Positions 11,133-24,400 of a stretch of 64,000 nt of DNA are shown in pieces. The DNA is from Dermanyssus gallinae. Lineage: Eukaryota > Arthropoda > Arachnida > Mesostigmata > Dermanyssidae. How positions within the stretch are numbered: position 1 is the stretch's first letter; each line of letters starts with the position of its first letter. The position numbers and the translations under genes were made by a program. The notes under the pieces are model-generated. The model was given only the letters and a program-made list of their open reading frames with translations. It had not been told where the DNA came from and ran no database searches. The stretch covers positions 62,001 to 126,000 of the forward strand of contig QVRM01005430.1 of NCBI GenBank assembly GCA_003439945.1, given 5' to 3'.

Positions 11133-12164
11133 ACTGGTGAATTCCCTTGTGTCAGGCGGGAAGCTAAGAAGAAACACTTCAGTACAAAATAAGCCCCTGT
11201 GACGTCCCGCTAGAAGTGAGAGGAGATCTAAACGTTTGCAGCCAATTCTGTGATACCAACGGAACACCTTGAAAAATAAAGCAGACGACAACCAAATATA
11301 CATAACTTAAGGAATAATCCGTGCAGCCTTGTAATATAAAAGATCAGCCACGTTGCACTGCGATCAATCTGTACGGCCTGGTGCTGGTTTGGTCTATCGG
11401 AAGATTATGACATGAACCAATAATCCGCGAGATCACCACCTAGTTAGTCCAGCATCTGCCAAACGAATAAACGTCCCAAATAGCTCATTGTAACAACAAA
11501 GCTCAGAAAACGCCGCGGCCAATTTCTTAATTTTTTGTGAAGTCTTCTCGACTAGCTTATCTACTGAAGAGCTGGTTCCGTCGGCTAACACGTTTCAGTA
11601 TGGGTAGAAATCCGCCTGGCCAAAAATGTAGAAAATAAGTGATAGCAGTCGTATACTAGTCAACTTGGTGGGTCTAGGCACAGAACCGGGAAGTTTATAA
11701 GTCTTAGTCTAGATCTTTTTAACATGGTTACAAAAGCACTAATTTTGATCCGCGCTAATAGCCATCTATAATTTCAGAAGCGTGTACGTAAAAAAGAGGG
11801 AGGCTATGAACAAAAATATTTACATAATCGGTAATAAAAAGTTGAAAGAAAAAACATTTTGTTATATAAATAAAAAAAAATTAATAAAACAAATGATCCA
11901 GTTGGACAATAAATGTATAAACTAAAATATTATACATTTATTGTCCACTAGGTGTCTCATTATCAACAATAAACACAACTGTTGCAAACCCGTACATCCG
12001 TTGCTTAGTAGTGGAACGCTGTATTAGCTTGCCGATTGCTACTGATATGATCCGTTAACGCGGCCCTTTGTACGAATTGTTCCAGTATAAGTTAGTTTTG
12101 TTAGGCATGCACCGTAAATTGGCCATACAGTACTGGTGCCGCCGATTGGAAAGCACTTTGAAAT
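11133..12164. other. No feature recognised
   Basis: AT-rich spacer between two direct repeats. A short inverted match around ATTATACATTTATTGTCCA (near 11930) is the only structure noticed. Confidence 0.35.
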
Positions 12165-12312
12165 AGAGTCGGCAGACTTGGCGCTTAGAACAGTCGTAAA
12201 ATAATATTGCTATACCAATACCGTAACAAACAGATATCATTTATTCATTGTTTTCAGTTTTAGCAATGACATCTGACATAAACCTATTACGAAAGAGCGA
12301 ATGGCATACGAT
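12165..12312 (+). repeat. Segmental repeat, copy 2
   Basis: Second copy of the 10911-11046 sequence, with an insertion of about 15 bp near ATTCATTGTTTTCAG. See copy 1 for shared landmarks. Confidence 0.75.
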
Positions 12313-12904
12313 AAGTGGGCGCGTTTAACTGACAGACAAATAATTTATAACATGGTACATATGCGATGAGTAAAGTAATAATTTGTTGCTCTTGCTTAAA
12401 CGCGCCTTGCTACGTTCGACCATATCGACGAGCTGAAAGTCATCGTTTAGAGTGGCTGCTCTGTATTAGATGTTGTTGCACAGTCATCTGTTTGATAATC
12501 GAATATCGTAGCTTCGTCACGGGCACAACGGACGTGTGGTAATATCGGTTAATCGCAATCCTTCGCAACGTAAACTCGTCGGCAAATGCGAGCCGGTAGT
12601 GTGGGACCACAACCCACTAAAACCAGACGTATCCCCATAGGGGCAAGCTTCTTGCCCAGAGGCCTGAGGGGCCGTGTGGCGGTAATTTTTCAGGGATTTT
12701 GTCATCAGTATGTGTTTCAAATTGTTCGTCGCTTCTTGCCATTAGAGGTTGGGACTTTAATCAGTACTTTTTAAGGGCTACTGACCCGATGAGCCCGGCC
12801 CAGACGATTGCGGTGCGTTGCGGTTGTTAAAATATCAGAGGTCGCCAGTGTAGGCAAGGAGGTCGGTTCCGGGGGAAGGTTCCCCGGCTGCAGCATTATT
12901 GTCG

Positions 12905-13200
12905 TCATAAGCTATGCTTCATAGCAAGGGGCCTACAAGTATAGAGCTTTGTAGCACACCTGCGGTCAAATTCAAGGTCATTCCTCGGGATGGATCGCCC
13001 AGTCATGAAAGTAGTCGGATATGACTCTAAGAGGGTGAAACGAGGTCTTTTAACGGGGGGGGGGGGGCTGTTAAAAGCATTCTTGACGTCAACCAAAACG
13101 GCAAGGCGGAGATCGCGTTTTCTGGGCGGAGACCTGCGGAGAAGCTTAGCCCTTGTTTCAACACGCTGACTGCAGTACGTATTGAGTAAGCAAAACGTAG
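12905..13200 (-). mobile_element. R1-like reverse transcriptase fragment
   Basis: The minus strand encodes LVDVKNAFNS, the palm motif A of R1-clade non-LTR retrotransposons (usually L-DVKNAFNS). A run of ten G at about 13057-13067 falls just after this motif and disrupts the frame. Downstream residues (RPLAMKHSL) are not conserved enough to place. Probably a short, dead fragment; 12500-12900 may be its continuation but could not be confirmed. Confidence 0.55.
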
Positions 13201-14662
13201 ACGCTCATGCTAATGTTCAAACCACACAAACGTATTAACGTTAAAAACAAAAGTAGGTAAAGCTCTATTTATTATATTTTCTTTCGATGGAAGGCTAGAA
13301 AATCTTCTAATATGCCATATAAGCGACCTATCTAATTTATAGATACCATGTGTGTGCTTTTACGTTACGATTTTTTTGGAACCAAATTGTTAGACCAAGC
13401 AATAGAGTGGTGAGATAGTCCTCTTTAGAGCCAAATGTCTATGAGTTTGGCAAAAACAATGTGTGTGGTTCTAAGGCCTCATCGTAGAATACCTGCTATC
13501 TTGCATATATGTATAGAACGTTTACTTCATAAATTTTGTTAAACTCACTAGCCGGAATAAATTACACGGAAAGGCTTAAGTCATTGCAAAAATGCCTCTG
13601 ATCAAAGCATTGCCATAGAAGATCGAAACAGTAAAAGGTGAAGTTTAGTTATAACAGCTAGTGGGTCTAATTAAATGCTCGATATGATTTGAAATGAGAC
13701 TGGTATAGATGAATTGTCGCATATCAAAATGTATTTGTTAAAAAGGGTTAAAGCACATTCCTTTAATGAAGGTGATTGCAAAGCTTCCGGGCTGCGCGCG
13801 GTGTATAAGGTTTTGCTGAAAGCAACGTTGGATGATAGAGGTTCCAGACAAGAGTACTCAAGTTTGCATGCAAACTTGTGCGACCTCCTTGCGTTGTGGT
13901 TTTATTTAAAAAACATATCGTCGTATTTCTGATTCCGCAGAGAGGTCGATATACCTCACCGCAAATACCTTTCCAGTACCGCTACGAATTCCGCCTATCT
14001 ACATTCAATTTTAACACGGCAGTAGCACTTTAACAGAGCCACAGTTAGCACTGCCAACGGCAAGGCATGACAATGAATCGTGTGTGTTTAGATCATATAA
14101 ACTAGGGGTTCAGGACAAGCATTCCCAAGTGATGCTTCAATCTTACGAAAACCGCGCATCTGACCCGATCCGTCTGCAGCCCGCGCTAGAACAGGCGATA
14201 TACTTGTGCCAAAGCTCTGCCAGAGCTGATACGTAAAATGATATTCTCCTCCATAGTGTAAAGGCATACAGCTGATCCATCGACTCGAATTCCACAAATT
14301 ATTGCTACGGCTCGGACACATTTAAGTCTAAAGGAAAACCGTAATGCGTGTACAGCAAGCTAGGCTGAGTGGCACCAACAAGGACTCAAAATTACTTTGT
14401 GTAGCACTTTTGGTTGCTTGGTTGGTTGGTTTTTTCAAAGGCTTTTGCTTGGTTGGCTTTTTTTCAAGACAGGCAACCCTTGTGCTTCCATAAAACTCAC
14501 CGTTATTGAAACTACTTCATCATATTAGCGTTGGCATAGATGACTGCATTAGACACTCCTACATCAAATATAAAGTAACGTGATAAAAATTTGAAATACG
14601 ACCGGTGCAAAGCAAACGTCTAGAATAGTAGGGTCTCGCGCCGTAATAAATTCGTAATAACC

Positions 14663-14699
<37 letters not shown>

Positions 14700-16798
14700 C
14701 ACGCGCTGTTAGGGTTACACTCAACCGCAAAAACGTTTTTGGCCAACATTCTAATAACACACATTGCAAAGAACTCTTCATGATAACCGTTGCAAATGCG
14801 AATTTGCTCTAGCAGCTTCCGAGTTAAATAAACAAAACATTTAATTAATTATTTGTTATTATTAAAGTACTTCTTTTATGTATTTTGAAGACAAATAATT
14901 AACTTCTCGACAGATCAAACTTCAGGTGAAGAACGTTCAGAAAAATATCATAAGAATACGCCTTACGCAGATATGTGTTGCATATTACTAAACAAGGCTT
15001 ACATCGTTAAAATGTGAAATTGACAAAGACCTCTCACTACCCACCACTGTGCGCATACTTACGTTCACGTATAGCTTGTAAATAGTCATGACGATATTTA
15101 CGCGAAAGCGCAAAATGATAAATTAAAGTTGTACTGCTTATTTGTGAAGTTACTGTGTAATAATATTTGGTTGCGTTGTATGCCGGAATAATGAAGTGGC
15201 AAGGTCGTATTGTCAGAGGCCAGCCTTTTTATAGCATTGATACATTGTAAAGAGCGTAAATAGGTAGACGTACATAAGCATATAAAAAAAAAGAGATGAC
15301 GTTTGATTCACCCAAACATTTGCTCTTGAGCACCGACAATAGTCACTTGCAGGTGACGACAAATATCACACCTTATTTTACTTCTTGATCTAGTGTGTCA
15401 AGTGGACACCGTGTCACAGATGTATTTATGATAAGGGCACATAAGTTAAGAGCATACAAGCACTTTCTGAGCAGATAGTATTTATTATAAGGGCATATAA
15501 GTTAAGAGCATACACGCACTTTCTGTGTGCGTGTTGTAAAATGCAGGCTGCAGCTCCATGCTGAATCCTGCTAGGGAAGCTTTTGTTTTTGTCGATCGTG
15601 GCTGTGACAAAACATCAATATATTCAACAAGCACTCAACGGGCATATAGTGTCCGATTTAGCGTATTAGCGACAGATCGGTGACCCAGCTGCAGAGGGTT
15701 CCAATTGAACTTTGTTATTGTTTTCTTGACAGTTTCGGATGGTAACCATTCTCCTTTTGCTGAGTTCTCTGCTTAAAGACAACGCAATCTGTACTCTGGT
15801 GAATAATATCAGCAGTGCATAAAGTACCCACTTGATACGGCGGAGCCTTCGTTTGAAGGTCAGTAGCAATGAGCAGTTCTATTCTCTGGTTTACTAATAC
15901 ACTTCATGTTGGAAATTCTCGTCGGTTCTGATGTCGGGTGGTGATCTATTCGAACTGCATTGACGTCACTTGTCACGCAAACGAGAGAGAGAGCATATCC
16001 TAGCCACTCCATTAGATACCCCAGTAATTGTACAAAGTGGGCCTGTGACCTTAACCCAAAAAAAATATACGGGATCAGTGTTCTACATAGAGCTTTTTCC
16101 GAAGTAAACTGTCTGCGTAAATTCACCATGGCACTACTTTTAGAAATAAACCAAAATAACTATTTGATGGATTATAGCACAAGTATCAAGCGACAGAACG
16201 CGTTTGTGCTTTACGTTTGAATAAAGCGAAAGCTTTATAAGCTTCCTACATAATCGCAGACAGCTGTCGGTAACATAATCCCAGTAACACAGCAGCAAAA
16301 TTAAAGCCTTGGCGCACACTATTGTCTCGATATACGGCTGCTTACAAGTTCGAGTTCATTCGAGTTTGTTAGAGTATGCAAAGCCGGGCTATCCCTAATA
16401 GAAAATGGCTGCACCGTCCTTTTTGCTCTGCGTGTCGGGGCTCTTCCCACGTCGTGAAGAGCTTGTTTGAATACATAATAACAGCTCATTCAATCAGGGT
16501 AGCAAAACATTCGAATTAGTGCGTACTGACCTTCGTATTCCCAAGATGGCGTAGCTAACAAAACACTTTACAGCTGCCAGTTGTCGCAACTTTAATAGGC
16601 GATCGTATATATATATATACAGAAGCGACGCGATGCACAGCAACTCGGTTCACTCCCGAGGCCCTTCGGGAATATTGAGCCTAAATTCAAACTTCGTCGG
16701 CGTTTACAAATGTAAGCCAATCTCGATTGGATTAATTCTATGTAGCGTTTATGAAATTATTTTAGCACACATGCCTACTTCCAGTTAATAGATATACA

Positions 16799-16830
<32 letters not shown>

Positions 16831-17780
16831 TATAGGCATTTTAATTACCGGTAATACGTTTGTACGTGCTAGTTCGTTTAGCTATAGTTTTATGAACATA
16901 TGAACCAGCAAAAAAGTCTGGAATGTCTGCTTTTCCGGAGGTGAACTTTGGTAGAACCTTGCAATGCAAACCTGTCGACCACTTAAGTCCTGCTGGCTGT
17001 TGCCAAGCGATTTCATATTTATTTCTTGGCAGCCAAGGTAAATGTAATATGCTCGTCAGATACTCACGGTTTTTGGCGGTTTTATGCAATAGCCATCATC
17101 GTTTTGCATACGTCATTATGGTTCCTTTCAATGTATCCTTTTTTTTCTCAGATCCGAAGCTCTATGAGGCGAATTATTTGCTATATATTACTTTTCTTTA
17201 TATTCGGCTCTGTCATGAGAGCGCTCTGTTTTGTTTGTTTATTATTTATCTGGGTGATTTCGGAAATGCATGATGCAGAGGCGTCACTAGCAGCCTGCGT
17301 GACTAGTGTGGGACTCACATACTTACTAAACCCGGATTCCTTCCCACCCTCCAGGCTCGGTACTACTTTGGCTTTACGTCGAAGCCGTGGGAGAGGCGTC
17401 TCTGCCGTTCTCCTCTACTCAGCACTCTGTACCTCATTCGAAACCACCTATAATGGCACCCGGGAGCTACCCATTTTAAAGCCCTCGTAATGTCCAATTG
17501 GGTATTCTTCTTCTAACAGTGTGCATGTAGTACTCTAATATCACTATGATAACCTATGCTGTCTCAACAATCCAAGGGTATGTTAGGATTTGCCTGTGCC
17601 TTGCCGGGCCTGCCTCGAAGTGCAGAATTACAAACTGATGGCGGACGTTTTTTTAAGAGGTGGAAAGCGCTTTTTACGCACACCCTTCGATGATGTCAGT
17701 GGAGCTTCTTCACATGGAATGGTTACGGCTAGCCACTAACAGCTGACGGTTTGAAATCAATCCAGTCAGGAGCGGACCAT
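13201..17780. other. Long gene-free stretch
   Basis: AT-rich DNA with (TA)n arrays near 14664-14694, 16605-16618 and 16797-16820 and a short tandem repeat at 15424-15527. The longest open frame, about 17026-17490 (plus), has a hydrophobic stretch but no ATG at its start and no family resemblance. No gene is called. Confidence 0.4.
15424..15530 (+). repeat. Tandem repeat, about 58-bp unit, two copies
   Basis: Both copies contain TTTATGATAAGG or TTTATTATAAGG, then GCA(C/T)ATAAGTTAAGAGCATACA and GCACTTTCTG. The junction is at about 15478. Confidence 0.8.
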
Positions 17781-17789
17781 GGCCAACAT

Positions 17790-17897
17790 CGCATGGCTTT
17801 AGAGCGTAGAGCGTTCGACTACTAGAGCCTGCAGCCTCGTGACAGCAACAAACGCCCCCCCCCTGACAAGCCTCCTGCCACGAGTTCGAACGCCACA
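17790..17897 (+). repeat. Possible tRNA-derived SINE-like unit
   Basis: An A-box-like TGGCTTTAGAGCGTAGAGC (17794-17812) is followed by a B-box-like CGAGTTCGAACGCC (17881-17894). A run of nine C lies between them. The spacing and the C-run resemble the unit at 58625. It sits just upstream of the HMG-box gene. Confidence 0.3.
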
Positions 17898-18028
17898 AGT
17901 GAGTCCTTCAAGGCGTCAGGGTGGCTTCGACGGCCCCACTGCAGCCGCCGCCGCTGGCGCCGCCGCAGCCGCAGCCGCTGCCGCTGCTGCTGGTATCGCG
18001 AGAAGGGCGTGGACGGCGGGAGGCGGCG

Positions 18029-18331
18029 ATGTCAAACCGTGTTGAGCCTGCGACGGGCTTGGACATGTTCATCGATCTCGTCGAAAAAGAGTTCACACGC
18101 ACTCACTGGTCGTCAGCGTCAGCGTCAGGAGATGGGGCGTCAGAGGCAGCAGCAACAGCAGCAGTCAAGGCAGTCAAGCACGCCGCACTCGGGGGAAGCT
18201 TCCGCGATGAGCTCATTCGCAACGAGCTCATATCGCGCTGCATGGACGCATGGCTCGTCATGGAAAGCCCACTGCGGGCACACTTCAACCGGCTGGCTTA
18301 CAGCTGCACTGGCCTGAAGCATTCTAAAGCG
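18029..18331 (+). CDS. HMG-box gene exon 1 (box A-like)
   Basis: Starts at ATG 18029 (MSNRVEPATG), the first ATG after an upstream in-frame stop at 17900. The proposed end is GCG/GTTAGC, a weak donor chosen because it is phase 0 and matches exon 2. The true 3' boundary could lie up to about 40 bp earlier. CAG repeats encode part of the Ala insert. Confidence 0.6.
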
Positions 18332-20591
18332 GTTAGCATCGGTGCATACTACCACCGTTTTCCTATCTATATGTGTCCGCGTCGATCTGCCTGTCTTTTG
18401 GCTAATTTAATTTATGTATCGCATTGCTACTAAGACTACTAACGCATTTGTAGTACTATTTTGCACCTAGTTTTTTTTTCCAGGGTTAATAGTTTTGTAC
18501 CTAGTTATACACTACCTATATTGTATTCCACATGTGCATGCATTTATTACTGCTACTTTTTGAATGGAACAACACATCATTATTTCTGATGCCAAAGTTA
18601 TTCACAGGAGTACCGATGATATCAATCTATGCGGTTATACTACACTATTCGAAGGAGCAAAGTCCTTATTATGCCTAATAACCCAAGGCAGCAGGGAGGA
18701 TAAAAAGTATTTACTTCTAACTGATATTCACAAAGCTTTTTTGCCACATTTGAGGTGACGTCGTAAGACTTGGTTACACCCAGACTTTAGTTTGACCTCT
18801 AATGCATAGAATGTAAAGTATATTTGCTTGAGTTGCACAGCTTGGAGTTCGATGCCGAAGACATGTTTCATGTCTAAAAAATATAATCATGCATGTGCGG
18901 TTGTCCCTACTCATTGAAACCTACTCGTCACCAGTTAGGTTTTAATTTGGGATTCGCACGAGTTTTACCCACGTATTTTTAACCCAAATGTTTACAATAT
19001 GTCGCTGCTAACCTGTACGTGCAGAGCCGAGAACATATGCCCGAGACTGTTAGCGCCAGAGTCCTCGGCCATCTCCTTACCTCCGTCCCGTTAAGAAGTC
19101 CTCCATGAATCTAATGCTAACACGACCAGTTTATTTTGCTATCGGGATTTTAAGGGCGAGTTTGGGCGAGGCGTCTCGCAGAAACCGCCCTCTCCAACTG
19201 CTTAGCGGCATTTTTTTGGGAAAGTTCCATATCTGTACTAAATGGGGTGAGCCTTCTAGTGTTCACAGAGACATTGTCTCGGGCACCCTATGCTCCAAGG
19301 ATACTTTGCGGTGTACGGCATTGCTACTTGAGCTGCTAACAACATGAGCATCTCTAGTGGAGTCGAGACAGTATTTTTTTTAGTCGAGACTACAGCCGAC
19401 TGGGTGACATGACGGCAATCATGGCAAAATATACTTACGCGGTTACAGAGGCGCATACCGTCTATGTCAAATCCGCAGCAGTAGATATTACGTTCAAGCG
19501 TATAGAGAAACTGCCGTGACCAAGTGATCGTGAGATCAATAAGTTAAAAAAAGAGCTAATTTAACAATCCATGTTACAATCGAACAACCATCTGTTTGAC
19601 AAATCCATGCAGTGCGGTACGCCTTCCGATCTCTTCCGACACCTATTGGAATAAATGTCGCTTTTCACATATTAGTAGAAGCCTTAGCGCAGACTCGATC
19701 AATAATCGTATTAAGAAACGCCTGGGCTTGCAAGAGTTCCCCGCAATGAACCAACCATTGGTGCGAATCTTAACTGCCGTTTGGATGTATATTGTCTCTA
19801 AAATATCTGCGATGGTGTTCTCCATGCAGTATAGTCTCTCGATATGTATTGACCCGTGAACTCCCACATCATTTGAGGCATTCCATGGGCCACTACCCAA
19901 CAGCTTCCAAGCTCATTCCGCGACGTCGACAATTGACATATTTGCGACTTTATAATGCAAAGATGACGTCTCTACTGATGTTTCGTTGACTGCATCATTT
20001 ACAATTTCTAGGGACGTAGTCGTGGATCTGCTCTCCCGGAAACCCCTGCTCTTTCTCTGTTTAGAGAAAAAATTATAAATAAAGTTCAATTCATTTCCGG
20101 AAGCTTCTTCGGATCGCCAGCAACGTTACGCAATCTCTGCCTATTAAAAACAATTGCAGCCTTAGGGTTACAAGCAACTTCCGGATGTAATTATCTTGTT
20201 TATTTGCTAGTCAAAACCTCCACTTGCCCCCTCCCCGCATTCCTAGAACAGTTTAGAACCACTCGCACTCCCACGTATTCCAAGTCCACTGAGCAGTATG
20301 AAAAAACACTTGCTGATATTAGACCAGAGTTTTATACTGCAGGGGCAACACTGTACAACAGCTAAAGTCAAAGTGAAAGGGAGTAGGCAAGACAAGTCGA
20401 CCGATAGTGGTTCGTTTCGCAGTTAGGCAAAGATAGCACTATACTATGCATTCCGCCGCAGAAGTACTAAAGGCTTCCACGAGCCAACGAGCTACAGATG
20501 TATTTGTAAATGTTGTGACAGGTTGTGTGCAAGATGTCCCGGTAGTGCATTATGTTACGCAGTCATCTTACTCGCAGGACATGCACGAACA

Positions 20592-20630
<39 letters not shown>

Positions 20631-20722
20631 TTTTTATTATTATCTATATGTCTTTTAATGAGAACTAAAGCACTGTATTATGTAGTTCCTATAATAAACT
20701 ACATTTTGAATATCGAATTTTG

Positions 20723-20760
<38 letters not shown>

Positions 20761-21436
20761 GGTATTGTATTAACGTATGTCTGCCCTTACTCATTATGGA
20801 GTGAAAATAAACTTTGCATTGTTTTTTCTGCATGTGTGTACATAAAAATATACGACATCCTGCCAGGCTGGATCGGTACGTTCGTGGCGGGCTCGTGATG
20901 AACGCTGTGCGGAAACACTCGGTCACGCGGGCCTGGCCCAGCAACAGCGGTCACCTCGGCCGCCGAAACGCGTCATCACGGCGTACTTTCATTTCTGCCG
21001 CGAGCAGCGCACAACCGTCGCCCAGCAGATGCACGGCCAGCAACTCAGTCTTTCGCTGGTCGACGTCACCCGTGAGCTGGCCAAAAGGTAGGTCTCGGTG
21101 CAGCAGCAGCAGCACGACGTCGTCGTCTGCTCTATGTACCTCTGCAGACGATCTCTTATCTAGAGTCTCGGTATCTAGATAGTTACTTCGGCAGTCGACT
21201 TTATTAGTTAAATTTGGCCGTCTACCAGCCTACTACGATTGCTAGCCTAGTACTATTTAGTCGCACGACACAGTTATACATCAATTTCATTTGCTAGTGT
21301 CATTACACTAGACTTATATAACATAGATCTTTCCACACTCATGATTGATAATGAGATATATATATATATATATATATATAATCATATATATATATATATA
21401 TTATATATATATATATATATATAATATATATATATA

Positions 21437-21478
<42 letters not shown>

Positions 21479-24400
21479 ACTAAAGCATTGTATTATGCAG
21501 TTCCTATACTAAACCACGTTTTGAATCTTGAATGTTAAAACAACACGCACATGTTTATAGCGAAGCATACGTAAGAAGAGAAACACCCCTAGAAGAAGAG
21601 CAATTCCCGCCTATCAGAAGCTCAAATCAGGGGGGTCTACGAGACCCGACGGCATTCCGCCTATGGCGGTGAAGATGCTGAACACCCTAGCAAAGGGGTA
21701 TGAGGCAATTATGGAAGACAGACTTGGGGCGTTTGCGGAACAGTCTGGTCTTCTATCGGACAACCAATACGAGTTTCGCAAAAACAGGTCAGGTCTCACA
21801 GCAATACAACGAATAACAGGCAAAGCTGACTTGCTTGACGGTTTCTCCTATATACAAACGGAAGCTAACTGTAGCAGCCCTTCTGGATGCAGGAACGCGC
21901 GGCAGAACAGTCTGCCGTGGAAACGGATTTTAGACACCCTGGTGAGAAAAAACAGTCCCTCCCTTTTTGTGAAGGCCGTTTCGGGAAGACAGAAGAGACT
22001 AGAGACTATTTGGGAGACAGAAGAGTTTTTAAAGACACAATAGAGATAAAACTGACAGCAGGAGTTCCACAGGAGTCAATCACTGACACGTGGCGGGCCA
22101 ATAAATCAAGCAAGTTACAGAAGCCAAATACCTTGATGTCCTACTAGACAAGGGTCTTAGGGACACTAATTACTTTATAAAGTGCACGGCCAAGGCGGCT
22201 ATAGCGGCTTACGCGATAGGCAAGATCCTTCTAAATTTAATACAAATTCGTGCCGCGAGAGTGCCGGCGACAACTATTAATGTTGGTTATCAAATCAATT
22301 GCACTTTTCGCGGTGTCAGTCAGAATAACCTGACGACGGCAAGAAAGGCCCTGAGAAACACGCAGAGAACAGCGCCGCTTAGGATCAGGGCAGGCCTATC
22401 GCACGGTTAGCACGAACGCAGCCCTGGTACTGGCTGTTTCTCCACCTTGGGACTTAATAGTAAACGAAAGGAGAAGGATATGGGTTTGAGTCCAACAACG
22501 AAGTCGCGAGGGAAAAAATTATAAGGTCGTGGCAAGAAGAATAGGACGACATCTTTATAGGCTCACCGGGCCATTCACTTCGCCTGCTTATCCTGGGCTT
22601 GAAAAGTGGATAAACCGCCCGACGGGGGAACTAAACTTTTCCTTACGCAGTGTCTCACTGGTCACGGCATCTCTTTCGTATAGGCAAAGCTCTCTCGAAA
22701 ACCTGTGTGGACCGTGCGGACAGCGTGCACACTCTCCTGAAATACAAGGGATCAGAGAAGGCAAGGACAACCGCTATAACGCTGGTAAGATTGAAATGGG
22801 CCAGAGAAAAAAAACGATGGGCCAAAACAGACCCGCCAAGAAGTAACATGAGGATGTTTGTGGAGTATGTATACCAAATGATCCGTTAGGCGCTCGTCAC
22901 TTCTAATTACCCATAGTACTCTTCTATGGATATCCGGGCCATTGGAGAACGAAGCTTAAGAGGAGGTATGTTTAGTGGGTAGGAGTCTTGACGGACCAAC
23001 ACCCAGCCGCTAAAGTCGAGTCCCATACGGCTCGAGAGGGGGAAAACTCCGCACTCATAGCAACAGTGCGTAAAAGCATTCACCCTCCTCCACAAAAAGA
23101 TAGGTAGGTGATATAATGAATGAAATAATTCATAATTCATAAATATTTTTAGGGCTTTTATATAAATATATATATTTTTTTCACTGTCATGACGGCTAGT
23201 CTTACTTGGCTTTTTGTTAATATCATTCCAAAATTATCCAACCAATAACTCAACAATTGGTTCAACCCACAGCGCCAGTTCTGCTTACCAAAAATGGCCC
23301 ACTAAGCATACTTATTTAACAGCGTTCTTCAATTGAGAAAGAACACTCACACTCATTAAAAGTTTGAGAATAGGTTGAGGCTATATACGCCCCAATACCT
23401 CTAATCATTCGCTTTACGGGATGAAACTAAAAATGTACGCTTGCTATCCTGAGGGAAACTTCGGAAGGAACCAGCTACTAGATGGTTCGATTAGTAGGCA
23501 TTGTAACCAGAGTAACCAATCAGGACATGCCCAAGATGGTTAATCATCTGCCCATGTTCTGTTGCCAATCCAGAGCTTGAGGTCTGGGTTAAGCCTCCCT
23601 GTTAACCCTTCGGCCTCCTTTACACGGCATTTCTGCCTTGCTTTCGTATTGAGACTTAAGCGTTTTCTTCTTTGCTTTATTATTTTTCTGTCCGCATGGT
23701 TAAGCTGCCTGCTTTGAGGCTCTCAGTTATGCTTCGTAAGCTTCGATAGCGTTTTCCCTCCCTCTTCCCCTCCTTCCTATCTCTTGTTGTCTCTCACTAT
23801 ATGGTGATCCATTCCCTTCACTTGGCTTGTTATATATAACCTCAGACAATAGCCATTACTCTATTTTACTTCATACACTTATCACACTAGTTTGTTCGTT
23901 TGATATTGATGCACATCCGCCGATGGCCGCAGATGGAAGGAGATGTCGCCCGAGCAGCGCGTTCGTTACGAACAACTGGCGGTCGAAGACAAGCGACGCT
24001 ACGAGGAGCAGATGTTGGAGTTCCGTAAACGCCGGCGACGCTGGTTCACCGAGGAGGTCGGCGCCGACGAATATGACGATCATGGCGAAGCCGGGGGGTC
24101 ACCGAGAGCCACCTCGTTTGCTCACCTCGATAAGGACAAGGTCAACGACAACAACAACAGTAGTGGCAGCAACAACAACAACAACAGCAGTAGCTGCAAC
24201 AATGGCAGCAACAACAACAACAACCACCACAATAACAACAGGGGCAACCCTGACAGTAACGATGACGACGACGACGACGAAATGGCACTCATAGAAATGT
24301 ACGGTACGAGCTCAAGTCAACCCGAAGTGGCTGCACCCTCGCCAGGAGTGTTGATCGACTCCGAAGACGAAGATGATGGCCATGACTATGGAAGCCAGAG

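Noticed and set aside
17026..17490. 154-codon plus-strand frame with a hydrophobic stretch
   Set aside because: No ATG at its start, no recognisable family and no splice context; could be chance in a slightly GC-richer patch.
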